36,550 bases of DNA, taken from NCBI GenBank assembly GCA_017995215.1, contig JAGOJH010000023.1:1-36550 (forward strand). Direction: 5' to 3'. The position numbers and the translations under genes were made by a program. The stretch comes from Thermoclostridium sp. GTDB taxonomy: Bacteria > Bacillota > Clostridia > DSM-8532. Of this stretch, positions 24,154-32,589 are shown in pieces; position 1 is the first letter of the stretch, and each line of letters opens with the position of its first letter. The notes under the pieces are model-generated. The model was not told where the DNA came from. It did not search any database and saw nothing but the letters and a program-made list of their open reading frames with translations.

Positions 24154-26286
24154 TTAATCAAAGTACTGAAGGTTCACCTGGAAAGAATCATGAATACGAA
24201 TATATTCACTCCGGTAATCAGCATAATACTCGCTTGCTGTCCAGGAAATTAACTGCACGATATCTTCATCGGTTTGGGTGATTGAAAAAAGGTAGGTTAA
24301 GTCTATGCCATCAGCATTTTCAGTCACTTCAAAGCGAAGCCCGTCATACCCTGCCAGCTTGATTTTCTCATAACCCAATTCTGACTGGTTCAGGTCAACA
24401 TCAATAGATTGTTTTATAGATTGAATGATTTCTTCCATGGTCATGGTGTCGGAGTAGATCGGATCGAAAATTCCCATGGTATACTTGCCCTCATCTTCAA
24501 TGCCAACACAGAAATCAACATCTAAATCAACCACAAAAATCTCTTGCCAGTCTCCCGGTGCCGTAATCTGATATTTACGGTCATAGGTTTTAAAATATCG
24601 TTCATCAAAGGAAACATTATCCCGAGATAAACCTTGAAACTCATTGGAACAGTACCTGTCGTTGCCAGCGATTCGAATCCAGCCTTCAGCTGTTTTCGCA
24701 TTGCCAGGAACTGCCCGGACCTCGGACGCATCCCTCCGGATCTCAAAATAACCAATGGGATAGCTTTGAACGATTGGCAGTTCTTTATTTCTTAGAATCA
24801 ACTCTTCCGTAACCTCTTCACTGTCTATCAGCGGGAGCTTTATATCCTGCTCACGGACAGCTGTCTGGATGGTATTGAGTATGTTCGAGCAATTCTCTTC
24901 ATCAGCTCTGCCATGCTCCGGATCAACTGCAGCAGGAACAGAACTTTTATTTTGTTCTTCAGCTCCGGTTACAGCTGGCTCAGGCTGCACGAATGCGGTA
25001 TTATTCCCTGCCGTGGGTTCTTCATCAGGTTTCGGGCTGATGACTGTATTTGTATTCGACGGAGTGATTGGGGGTTTTTTGTTTGATAGCAGAATTCCGG
25101 TTAATATACCCGCACCAATGATAAAAACAGCAGCAAGCGCTATCAAAACCTTTTTACCAGTTGTAGCCGATTTTCGAACGCTCACCGGCTCCTGAACCGG
25201 TTGTGCTGCTGATGGCGCTTTTACAGCCGGTTCGGGCGATAGTTGTTTTGGAATGCCAACGGTTTCACTGTGGTTTTTAATATTGAATGTGCTGGCAGGC
25301 ATTTCAGGTGCAGTTGCGGCCCCACCACCAATGAGCATGCTTTTAAAATCTTCCATGGTTTGGAATCTGTTTTCTGCTTTGACCGCCAAAGCTTTCAGGA
25401 TGGCATTCTCCACGTTTGAAGAAATCGCCACACCCAGTTGGGATGGCAGAATCAACTCATCTTCATTCAGCCTGTCCATGGATTCAGGAGGAAGCTGGCC
25501 TGTAATCATGCGATACAGCGTGGCAGCCGTGGCATAAATATCGGTCCAGGCACCCTGGATGCCTTTACTGCGATATTGTTCTTCCGGAGCATACCCCGGT
25601 TTTAAAATGATGGACAGGCTCTTGCTCTGTTCACCCATGGCATATCGCGCAGCACCAAAATCAAGCAGCTTGATGGTTCCATCCTTTGTCAGGTAAATAT
25701 TATCCGGGCTGATATCTCTGTGCAGCATACCGTTGCGGTGAACCACCGCCAAAGCATCGATCACATCGGTCATAAACGACAGCGCTTCATCCAGCGGAAT
25801 CTTGCCGCCCTTGCTTTGAACATACTGAGCCAGGTTGGTGCCGTCAATAAAATCCATGACAAAATAGGCTGTCCCATTTTCTTTAAAGAAATTCTTCACA
25901 GAAACAATGGATTTGACATCACTGAACTTTGCCATCATTTTGGCTTCATCCAGGAACTTACCCATCCCATATTCAAAATGCTCCAGTTTGCTGCTGGAAT
26001 AAGCGGCAACCGTGTTTTCTCCCAGAGTTCTGGTGACAAGACCATCGGGCATATATTCCTTGATAGCCACCTTGGTTTCAAGGTTCAGATCCAGAGCGAT
26101 ATAAGTAACGCCAAAACCGCCCTGCCCAAGCACCTTACCCACCAGATACTGCCCGTTGAGTATGGTTCCGGGAGGCAGACACCTGGGGTCATGCGCTTGT
26201 TCAGAAGCTTTGTGGCCGCAATATGGGCATGCATCGCTGCCATCCGTTTGCCTCATGCAGCCCATGCACAGCTTGTCGTATTCCAT
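24154..26286 (-). CDS. Zinc-ribbon Ser/Thr protein kinase with TM helix and sensor ectodomain
   Basis: The 710-residue kinase has, in order, an N-terminal four-Cys zinc ribbon (C7, C10, C20, C23), a Hanks-type kinase domain (about 47-320), a Pro/Ala linker, a TM helix (about 380-400) and a 300-residue ectodomain. Kinase motifs are complete: glycine loop GQGGFG (54-59), K76 in VAIKEY, HRD at 189-191 with N196, DFG at 209-211 and APE at 233-235. There are no PASTA repeats. The last 150 residues (from YQITAPGDW to IHDSFQ) look like a PsbP/DcrB (Mog1-like) fold, my inference from the strand pattern. GGAGG lies 7 bases before the ATG. Two phosphatases and two FHA proteins are encoded upstream in the same direction. 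Confidence 0.92.
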   Translation of the reverse strand: MEYDKLCMGCMRQTDGSDACPYCGHKASEQAHDPRCLPPGTILNGQYLVGKVLGQGGFGVTYIALDLNLETKVAIKEYMPDGLVTRTLGENTVAAYSSSKLEHFEYGMGKFLDEAKMMAKFSDVKSIVSVKNFFKENGTAYFVMDFIDGTNLAQYVQSKGGKIPLDEALSFMTDVIDALAVVHRNGMLHRDISPDNIYLTKDGTIKLLDFGAARYAMGEQSKSLSIILKPGYAPEEQYRSKGIQGAWTDIYATAATLYRMITGQLPPESMDRLNEDELILPSQLGVAISSNVENAILKALAVKAENRFQTMEDFKSMLIGGGAATAPEMPASTFNIKNHSETVGIPKQLSPEPAVKAPSAAQPVQEPVSVRKSATTGKKVLIALAAVFIIGAGILTGILLSNKKPPITPSNTNTVISPKPDEEPTAGNNTAFVQPEPAVTGAEEQNKSSVPAAVDPEHGRADEENCSNILNTIQTAVREQDIKLPLIDSEEVTEELILRNKELPIVQSYPIGYFEIRRDASEVRAVPGNAKTAEGWIRIAGNDRYCSNEFQGLSRDNVSFDERYFKTYDRKYQITAPGDWQEIFVVDLDVDFCVGIEDEGKYTMGIFDPIYSDTMTMEEIIQSIKQSIDVDLNQSELGYEKIKLAGYDGLRFEVTENADGIDLTYLFSITQTDEDIVQLISWTASEYYADYRSEYIRIHDSFQVNLQYFD

Positions 26287-26418
26287 TTTTAAACCTCCAC
26301 ATAATGATATTCGAAATTTGCCTGTATGAGGGTCAGTGAATCTTCCTTCGCTTCATTGGGAGCTTCCCGATCCCTCCAAGAAAAACTCCGGTGACCCTTA
26401 CGGCAAAAAGTAAATCCG

Positions 26419-27150
26419 TTATCTTACAAAGACCGCAATAGCAGAGTAGTTATCATTGTCTTTTTCCACCCTGTCCAATAGTCTGCGGTTCATCCTGTTT
26501 ATCCAGGTTTCGGGGCTTTTGGCCTGCTGCAGATCCTCTTCCATTTCATCCTCCAGCACATATTCCCAAAAACCATCGGTACACAGCAGGAAGGCATCCC
26601 CCTTTTCTGGAACCATGGGGGACTCGCAAATCTCCACCTTTAAATTTGCATCCGTTCCCAGAACTTTCAGTAGCCTGCATCTATCCTCATGAAACCGTAT
26701 TTGCCCGGCTGTGATCTCTCCTGAGCGCACACAAGCCTGTGAGACGCTATGATCCATCGTCTGATAGCTTAACTGTCCGCCGTGGAAGAAATAGAGGCGG
26801 GAATCGCCGACATGAGCCCAGGTGATCCGCTTGCAATCGGTAAAAAGCCCCACTGCCGTCGTGCGCATGCTTCTAAGCTTCGGTTCATCTTCCTGTCTGT
26901 TCAGAATTTTATCAAGCGCATAACCAAAGCACTGCCGTATTGAATTCACGTCCAGCCCTGGGGATCGACAAAATTTCGCTGCAATAGCCTCAGTTGCTAT
27001 GGCGGAAGCCACCTCTCCTGCCGCATGGCCTCCCAGGCCATCTGCGACGATCCAGCAGCCGCTTTTTCCGTGTTGGTAATGCGCGCAGACGCTGTCTTCG
27101 TTTTTGGTCCTGCCACCCTTGTCGGTGACAGTATAGCTTTCAAACTCCAT
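26419..27150 (-). CDS. Soluble PP2C-family Ser/Thr phosphatase
   Basis: The 243-residue cytoplasmic metal-dependent phosphatase should reverse the kinase encoded next to it. All PP2C motifs are present: TKNEDS, DGLGGHAAG, HVGDSRLY, CTDGFWE and DNYSAIAV. The length is that of the single-domain Stp/PrpC group. Its ATG follows the TAA of the protease-FHA gene with no gap (GGAAAGTAAATGGAG), and its ribosome binding site is weak, so translation is probably coupled to the upstream gene. A 132-base gap with only a short GGGA/TCCC hairpin separates it from the kinase gene. Confidence 0.92.
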   Translation of the reverse strand: MEFESYTVTDKGGRTKNEDSVCAHYQHGKSGCWIVADGLGGHAAGEVASAIATEAIAAKFCRSPGLDVNSIRQCFGYALDKILNRQEDEPKLRSMRTTAVGLFTDCKRITWAHVGDSRLYFFHGGQLSYQTMDHSVSQACVRSGEITAGQIRFHEDRCRLLKVLGTDANLKVEICESPMVPEKGDAFLLCTDGFWEYVLEDEMEEDLQQAKSPETWINRMNRRLLDRVEKDNDNYSAIAVFVR

Positions 27151-28413
27151 TTACTTTCCCATCCTGACTTCAAACAGGATGTCCCTGTTCCCAAGGTAAA
27201 AACGCTCCCCTGCGTTCAGCGAATATACCTGAGCACTGGTGAGCTTGTCACCCGAATTCAGGAAGGTTCCATAGGTGGATCCGCTGTCGGTGAGATTAAA
27301 CTTCCCGGTTGAGCGATCATAATATACTTCACAGTGCTTGCCGCTGATGCCCGGGGTGTTCTCCTGAAAGATGATATTGCAGCGTTTCGGATCTCGTCCG
27401 ATGTTCAGCTGACCTTCCGCAAGGCTGAAGAATTTGCCGGCAAACTGCCCGGCAACGCAAAGCAGCTCGGGTTTTACTGTGTTCTGCGGTGCAGCCTGTG
27501 TTTTGGGCGAAGCCTGTGTCGCATCTGGTGCACCGGAAGAGACTTTTACTGTGGTGGTTCTCTTCTTCTTTGATTTCATAAAAAGCATAGCGGCAACCCC
27601 TGCACCTGCCAAAACAACAACCACCAGCAGAATGATGAACCAGGCTTTACTAAACAGCGATTCCTGCTGTGGTTCAGGATATAATTCAGGCTCTGAATAT
27701 ACTTCATATTCTATTCCAAGGGTATTCAGACCGGGCAGGAGCTCATCGATATAAATGGAACCCTTTACGGCCGAATCGGTAAAGCCCAGTGTGTTGATGC
27801 CGATAACCGATCCGGTTTCATCCAGCAGCGGGCCACCGGAGGAACCCGGTGAAATCGGTACACTGTGCTGATAGAATTTTACCCCGTTCAAGGTTGTAAA
27901 CTTACTGATGTTGCCGTTAAAGGCTGTCACATCCTCGGGGTTTGCTTCAAGGTAATCGGTAAAATCCAGGGAATCACCCGGGAACCCAAGAGCGTATACT
28001 GCCTGGCCATCCCTGATGTTTTCACTGGTTTGCAGCGCCAGGGGCGTCTTGTTATGTATCGGAGTAGAAGCCTTCAGGATAACATAGTCAATCACCGGGT
28101 CTGAAAAGATAACCTCCAGCGGCAGAATATTGCTTCTGCCAACCAGTATCCCCACGCCTTCCGGGTTATCTGCAACAACATGGTAGTTTGTAATAATGTA
28201 ATCGACGGGGTCCCCTTGTTTTCCTATGGCAAACCCACTGCCATGGGACATGACATATCCATCTTGATCCGTTACAAGTACCAGAAAGATGCTGTTTTTT
28301 CCATCAACGACCGGCTGCGGGTATGTCTCCGCAAAAACACCCAGGCTAACCGTGCACAGAAGCACAGCTATAACCATCACACATATTTTTTGATGCAGGT
28401 TTCTTTTGTTCAT
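27151..28413 (-). CDS. Trypsin-like serine protease with TM helix and cytoplasmic FHA domain
   Basis: The 420-residue protein has a signal peptide (cleavage near VFA-ET, 28/29), an HtrA/trypsin-like domain at about 35-235, a TM helix (257-279), a basic juxtamembrane segment, and an FHA domain (about 325-420). The protease triad is H78 (NYHVV), D109 (VIDYV) and S192 (PGSSGG). The FHA core is visible as LNIGRD, ISGKHCEV, DSGSTYGTFLN. The protease is therefore outside and the phospho-Thr reader inside. Three adjacent ATGs (28419, 28416, 28413) follow GGAGG; spacing favours 28416 or 28413. The stop abuts the PP2C start. The architecture suggests a link between extracellular proteolysis and intracellular Thr phosphorylation. 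Confidence 0.9.
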   Translation of the reverse strand: MNKRNLHQKICVMVIAVLLCTVSLGVFAETYPQPVVDGKNSIFLVLVTDQDGYVMSHGSGFAIGKQGDPVDYIITNYHVVADNPEGVGILVGRSNILPLEVIFSDPVIDYVILKASTPIHNKTPLALQTSENIRDGQAVYALGFPGDSLDFTDYLEANPEDVTAFNGNISKFTTLNGVKFYQHSVPISPGSSGGPLLDETGSVIGINTLGFTDSAVKGSIYIDELLPGLNTLGIEYEVYSEPELYPEPQQESLFSKAWFIILLVVVVLAGAGVAAMLFMKSKKKRTTTVKVSSGAPDATQASPKTQAAPQNTVKPELLCVAGQFAGKFFSLAEGQLNIGRDPKRCNIIFQENTPGISGKHCEVYYDRSTGKFNLTDSGSTYGTFLNSGDKLTSAQVYSLNAGERFYLGNRDILFEVRMGK

Positions 28414-28471
28414 CATCATTGCCTCCAGTTGATTATTTATGCTTTCATCCCTGAAAAAAATGTATCTGACT

Positions 28472-29836
28472 TCAGTTACCAATTTCATACCCCAATACAA
28501 TCACGGTAACATTGTCCTGATACTTCCTGTCTTTTTGTATTGCCTGATCCACCATTTCCTGTGCGGCTTCCTGTGGGCTTTTAGCCATAGCCTGCACCAT
28601 TTCTGCCTCGGACAGCGTTGAAAACAGTCCGTCGCTGCACATCACCACCCTGTCACTGGGTTGTAGCTGGACGGGTTCAAGGTTTCTGTCAATTTCGGTT
28701 AATTCACTGATGCCAATATAGCTTGTCAACGCAGCCCTGTCGGGATCGTTTTGCGCTTCTTCCGCTGAAATGATACCCAATTGAACATTCTCATCAAGCC
28801 GGGTGCCATAATTATGCTCTTTGTTCAACTGCGTCAAACTGTTATCCCTGAACAGGTAAACCCTGCTATCCCCGACTGAAATCCAGTAAAGCAGGCTGCC
28901 CTTAATGACCACGGCTACAACCGTGCTGCCCGTCATACTCTGCGTATTCTTTTGGTTGAATTCAAAACAAATATTTGAATTGACATTTTCAATAATTGCT
29001 CTCAGTCCTTGTGCAATATCTGCCTGAATATCATTTTGTGCAAAAGCATCAAGCATCTGTGCGACTAAGCTTTTGCTGCATTCCGCACCGTTTTCCAGAC
29101 CGCCCATGCCATCAGCCAGGACGGCAAGGATTCCCTTCTGCGAAACCTCTTCGCGGTCAAAAACATCCGAAACCCCGAAAGAATCCTGTTGATCTTCCCG
29201 CTTTCCGATGTGCTGGGCGTTTCCGATGGAGCAGGCTTCATCCTGCCCATCTGTTGCAAAAAGCTCCAGCGTGGTAGGAATTGAAGATATATTATGAAGA
29301 TCGTCTGCTTTTTCTAAAATCGGAATTCCGATTGTTATAGGCTGTTCGGCAGATGTGGAAAGCCTTTGGGTCTGTTCCTCAGGCTTAGTAAGCTTTACCG
29401 TTGCAGGCTGCACCACAGGTGCTGACGCGTCATTCGGCATGTCGTCAAACAGGTGAATCTCATCCTGCTGCTTCTGTATACCCTTTTTGGGCTTAACCTT
29501 TTCATCATAAAGCTTTACCGTGTCCTGTACACTTTGCCGTTTAGGCGGGTTACCTGGTTCTACAGGCGTTTCGCCTTCTGTGGTATTATCATCTTCCTCG
29601 TTAAAGAGCTTAACTGCAGTTTGCTTTCCTGGCTGCATTCTCTTTTTTCTTTTGCGCCTTTTCTCATCAAACAACTGCACACCTTCAACCTCGGTAGAAA
29701 CATGTTTTTTCCGGTCAAGAATCACAAGCAGCACAATAATGACCAGGATTGCCAGCAGGGTCAGGCCTATAGTGAGGATCGCCGGGGAATTCCATGCAAA
29801 GCCCTGAGGGTTACTGATATCTGAACGAATTACCAT
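28472..29836 (-). CDS. Membrane-anchored PP2C-family phosphatase with repeated linker motifs
   Basis: The 454-residue protein has an N-terminal TM helix (about 18-40), a 150-residue charged linker and a C-terminal PP2C domain (about 205-454) with complete motifs GKREDQQDS, DGMGG, SVGDSRVY, CSDGLFS and DNVTV. The linker repeats a short motif: VQLFDE (53), VKLFNEE (75), VKLYDEK (107), IHLFDD (127), VKLTKPEE (147) and LELFATD (190). Some are preceded by Thr (DTVKL, ATVKL), giving pThr-x-x-Leu sites of the type FHA domains bind. The ATG at 29836 overlaps the upstream FHA gene stop by 7 bases (ATGGTAA) and has GGAGAG 8 bases upstream; a start 20 codons earlier was rejected. Confidence 0.9.
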   Translation of the reverse strand: MVIRSDISNPQGFAWNSPAILTIGLTLLAILVIIVLLVILDRKKHVSTEVEGVQLFDEKRRKRKKRMQPGKQTAVKLFNEEDDNTTEGETPVEPGNPPKRQSVQDTVKLYDEKVKPKKGIQKQQDEIHLFDDMPNDASAPVVQPATVKLTKPEEQTQRLSTSAEQPITIGIPILEKADDLHNISSIPTTLELFATDGQDEACSIGNAQHIGKREDQQDSFGVSDVFDREEVSQKGILAVLADGMGGLENGAECSKSLVAQMLDAFAQNDIQADIAQGLRAIIENVNSNICFEFNQKNTQSMTGSTVVAVVIKGSLLYWISVGDSRVYLFRDNSLTQLNKEHNYGTRLDENVQLGIISAEEAQNDPDRAALTSYIGISELTEIDRNLEPVQLQPSDRVVMCSDGLFSTLSEAEMVQAMAKSPQEAAQEMVDQAIQKDRKYQDNVTVIVLGYEIGN

Positions 29837-30447
29837 TTGAAATTCTCTCCACAAAAAGGTATAAAAAGAAGCTTGGTCCTGCCGATTTCGATGCAATCAT
29901 AAGCCTTCAGTTCTTCAGGATTGATAACCTCTTCACCGTTGAGGTAAACAAGGCTTTTGCTCTCCCCCTGGTATATCCTGAAAACACCTTTTCTCGGCTC
30001 AAAGCTGACAATCGCATGGGTGTCCCGGGATACCGTATCATCCCCTGCAATGCACACATCCATTTTTTCCGAACGCCCAATCATATTTTTGGCTGAATGC
30101 AGCCGATAATCCTTTCCCTTGTTGGATCCATCAATGCATACCAGCCAGCCGGTAACGGGATCCATCCCAGTTTCTTTATAAACAATGGCAACGGTTTTGT
30201 TGTCTTTTTCTTTTTGTTTTGGATCTTCCAAAGGACGGGTAACCGGAAAAGAATTATTTGACTTTTCGTGAATGGGACGGGTTTTCTGAACATCGTTGGC
30301 TGGGTTCATATCTTTGGTTTGTGGATATGTAATATTGCTGTCGACAATACAGGCTTTACCCTGCTTATCATTGCCGGAACAGTATGGGCAGGTTGCAGCC
30401 CGTGAGGCATCATAAAAATGTCCCTGAGGACATCTCTTCATATCCAT
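29830..30447 (-). CDS. Zinc-ribbon FHA-domain phosphopeptide reader
   Basis: The 205-residue cytoplasmic protein has an N-terminal zinc ribbon (CPQGHFYD and CPYC; C5, H8, C19, C22 as candidate ligands), a flexible middle and a C-terminal FHA domain. The FHA core reads NMIGRS, VSRDTHAIV and a strand-end NGEEV. The linker has two near-repeats, KTRPIHEK and VTRPLEDP, each a Thr-x-x-Ile/Leu that could be phosphorylated and bound by FHA domains. The ATG at 30447 is chosen because GGAGG lies 8 bases upstream and the zinc ribbon starts right after it; an in-frame ATG 24 codons earlier lies inside the promoter. It is the first gene of the phospho-signalling unit. Confidence 0.9.
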   Translation of the reverse strand: MDMKRCPQGHFYDASRAATCPYCSGNDKQGKACIVDSNITYPQTKDMNPANDVQKTRPIHEKSNNSFPVTRPLEDPKQKEKDNKTVAIVYKETGMDPVTGWLVCIDGSNKGKDYRLHSAKNMIGRSEKMDVCIAGDDTVSRDTHAIVSFEPRKGVFRIYQGESKSLVYLNGEEVINPEELKAYDCIEIGRTKLLFIPFCGENFKW

Positions 30448-30490
30448 GGCGCATTCCTCCAATGTTTCGATTGTTTGGTTATACCACCTT

Positions 30491-30519
30491 AGATTATCAT
30501 ACTGGAAAATGAGTGTCAA
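30491..30519 (-). promoter_or_regulatory. Promoter of the Ser/Thr phospho-signalling gene unit
   Basis: The minus strand has a perfect TTGACA (30514-30519), a 17-base spacer and TAATCT (30491-30496), about 45 bases before the FHA gene ATG. An overlapping GATAAT gives an alternative -10 at 15 bases. No later promoter of this quality is seen before the terminator at 21325-21353, so up to eight genes may share it. Confidence 0.7.
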
Positions 30520-30662
30520 ATCTTGCTGGCGGTACAGCAGAAGGGCTGCGGGGATTCAACAAACCTGTGATTACACCGCTATACGCTTCAAACTGCTTAA
30601 ATTATGTTTTGATCTTGATATGTTCAAGCTTCTACAGCCAATTATAGCAAACCAACTAAAAA

Positions 30663-30679
30663 ACTGCAAAAAAAGCAGT
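30663..30679 (-). terminator. Possible terminator between the GH43 gene and the signalling unit
   Basis: The minus strand reads ACTGC-TTTTTTT-GCAGT followed by TTTTTTAG. The stem is short (5 bp) but the T-tract is good. A CCCCA/TGGGG stem (30680-30701) lies just before it in the direction of transcription. Confidence 0.5.
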
Positions 30680-30751
30680 ACCCCAGATGAGTCCTTTGGG
30701 GAACACGTTGCATAATGGCTCCGTTCTTTGTTATATTCTAAAAGGATAAAC

Positions 30752-30772
30752 GGAGCAGAAAAATTCTGCTCC
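30752..30772 (-). terminator. Hairpin downstream of the GH43 gene
   Basis: GGAGCAGAA and TTCTGCTCC form a perfect 9-bp stem with a 3-base loop, 97 bases past the GH43 stop. The following bases on the minus strand, GTTTATCCTTTT, are moderately T-rich. Confidence 0.6.
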
Positions 30773-30868
30773 ATTATATACTCCAATTCTAAAAGGTTAT
30801 AACTCGTGGCATCATTCAGCCTGCCAATTGCAATACTGCTGCGATTCAAGCCTGGTGGAGATTTCAGC

Positions 30869-32284
30869 TTACTCCAGTGAAAATGACGCCAGGTTTGCAC
30901 TCCCGCCGCCTGCATACGTAAAATACAGGGCATGTATGCCATCGGGAATGGTAATATCGGCCGAAAACCCGGTCCATATGTTGGCAGAAACCACAGGTAT
31001 TGTTCCCAGCGGCTCGCCATCCCATGCTGTTTTTACTTCAAAAGCACCATTGCAGTAACCACGCACCTTAATAGTAACCTTTCGGATGCCCTTGCAGTCA
31101 AAGTATTTGAAGCCCGCAGTGGCTGAATTCTTCATATTGGCAATAAAGCCTGCCTCTTCATCTCCGTCCCTTCCATCCTGGGTTATCTTTGGGAATTGAT
31201 TGTTCATCCAGGATGCAGTCCAGTCCGTATAGAGGGATTCCTCACTGCAGAAAAGATTGCAGGCCAGGTAGGTTGGGTACTCTCCAAAACCTTTAAGCGG
31301 TCCTCCATTGAGGCCGCAGGAGGTCATTTCTACCTGGGGAATCGATCCGTCATCCATGATTGAAATGGGCTCAGCACAGGCCTGACGGCTGAAATTTGTT
31401 CCGTTGGTGTGCCTGTGGTAGAAAATGTACCATTGTCCTTTGATTTCAACCATGCCGCCATGGTTGTTGCCGCCGTAAAACATCGGCTTTTTAGCCGGCT
31501 TATAGGAATCGATGTGAAGATCACTGTTGCTGACGATCACGCCGCGATAGACAAAGCCCTGGGTAGGGTTCTTGCTGGTGGCATAGCACAACTCATGAAA
31601 GACCACGGATGAATAAACGAAATAATAGGTGTCCCCCTTTTTCCTTATGGAGGGGGCCTCGAAGAATTCGTGCCCTTCATATCCGCTTCCCTTGCTGTAT
31701 GGTTCACTGGGTGCTATAAAGACGGGCTCTTCAATGATTGTAAGCATATCCGGCCCAAGCACGGTTGCCATGGGGCCTTTTCTGGATGTGTCTTTCCTTG
31801 GGCAAAAGCCTGTATACAGATAAGTTTTATCCCCCTCGGTGATCACTCCGGGATCAAACTGAGGCTGATCGCCTTCTCTTTCCCCCAAACGTTTTCCGTT
31901 ACTGTCATGCACATAGCCATAAAACTCATATTTTCCTGCCGGGGTATCGCAAACAGCTACTGATACAATGGATACCTTGTCGAGAACATAATATAAATAA
32001 TAGCGCCCATCCGGCCCAACTGTAACATCGGGTGCATAAAGACACATGTGACCATCGGGATTCAATGGATCATCGGTTTTTTTGTAGATAACGCCTTCAT
32101 ACCGCCAGTCTGTCAGGTCATCGACAGATGCCGACCAGCATACATAATCATTCAGACAGTAAACATACCCGTTAAAACGATCGTGTGAGCCATATACATA
32201 GACCCTGCCGTTATAGATATGAGGTTCGCCGTCAGGAATATATTCCCATGATGGCAGAAAAGGATTAAGCCCTTGTTTTTTCAT
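30869..32284 (-). CDS. Glycoside hydrolase family 43 with C-terminal beta domain
   Basis: The 471-residue protein has no signal peptide, so it probably acts on imported oligosaccharides such as arabino- or xylo-oligomers. The five-bladed GH43 catalytic domain spans about 12-320. Likely catalytic residues are D18 (PDGEPHIYNG, base), D86 (LYAPDV, pKa modulator) and E209 (FFEAPS, acid). The motif set DGEP, YGSHD and NNHGGM is that of the arabinofuranosidase/xylosidase branch. The last 130 residues look like a CBM6-type beta-sandwich ending in ALYFTYAGGG. AAGGAG lies 11 bases before the ATG. It is divergent from the hydrolase gene at 32590. Exact sugar specificity cannot be read from sequence. 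Confidence 0.86.
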   Translation of the reverse strand: MKKQGLNPFLPSWEYIPDGEPHIYNGRVYVYGSHDRFNGYVYCLNDYVCWSASVDDLTDWRYEGVIYKKTDDPLNPDGHMCLYAPDVTVGPDGRYYLYYVLDKVSIVSVAVCDTPAGKYEFYGYVHDSNGKRLGEREGDQPQFDPGVITEGDKTYLYTGFCPRKDTSRKGPMATVLGPDMLTIIEEPVFIAPSEPYSKGSGYEGHEFFEAPSIRKKGDTYYFVYSSVVFHELCYATSKNPTQGFVYRGVIVSNSDLHIDSYKPAKKPMFYGGNNHGGMVEIKGQWYIFYHRHTNGTNFSRQACAEPISIMDDGSIPQVEMTSCGLNGGPLKGFGEYPTYLACNLFCSEESLYTDWTASWMNNQFPKITQDGRDGDEEAGFIANMKNSATAGFKYFDCKGIRKVTIKVRGYCNGAFEVKTAWDGEPLGTIPVVSANIWTGFSADITIPDGIHALYFTYAGGGSANLASFSLE

Positions 32285-32330
32285 TTTCTTCTACACTCCT
32301 TCAAAATTAGATTAAAAAAAGGCCATTTGT

Positions 32331-32359
32331 AGCATATCATTTGGTTTTCGGCTAGTCAA
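32331..32359 (-). promoter_or_regulatory. Promoter of the GH43 gene
   Basis: The minus strand has TTGACT (32354-32359), a 17-base spacer and TATGCT (32331-32336), about 47 bases before the ATG. The rest of the divergent region (32360-32589) holds only a weak plus-strand -10 candidate, TACAAT, and no clear operator. Confidence 0.6.
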
Positions 32360-32589
32360 TGAATAATCGAAATACTGCCTTGAAAAGCCCATTAATGGAT
32401 AGAATCGCGACTCATTGGGAAACCATAATGAATTCAGGGCAGAATCATATCGACACAGGGTTTAAAGTCATATACAATGTTGCTGTGCAGTGCCTGTTGA
32501 ATTATCTGTCAGACCGCTGAATCACAGCTTTTGTGAATGAGGGATACAATTCTGAAATGCCCTGTTATAGTGTCAAGGAGGTTTAATGT

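Noticed and set aside
21382-30447. Type VII secretion locus associated with FHA/PP2C genes
   Set aside because: No EssC-type ATPase, WXG100 or YukD-like gene is present in the window.
30571-31020. A 149-codon minus-strand frame at the GH43 3' end
   Set aside because: It is an out-of-frame shadow of the GH43 C-terminus continuing into intergenic hairpins.
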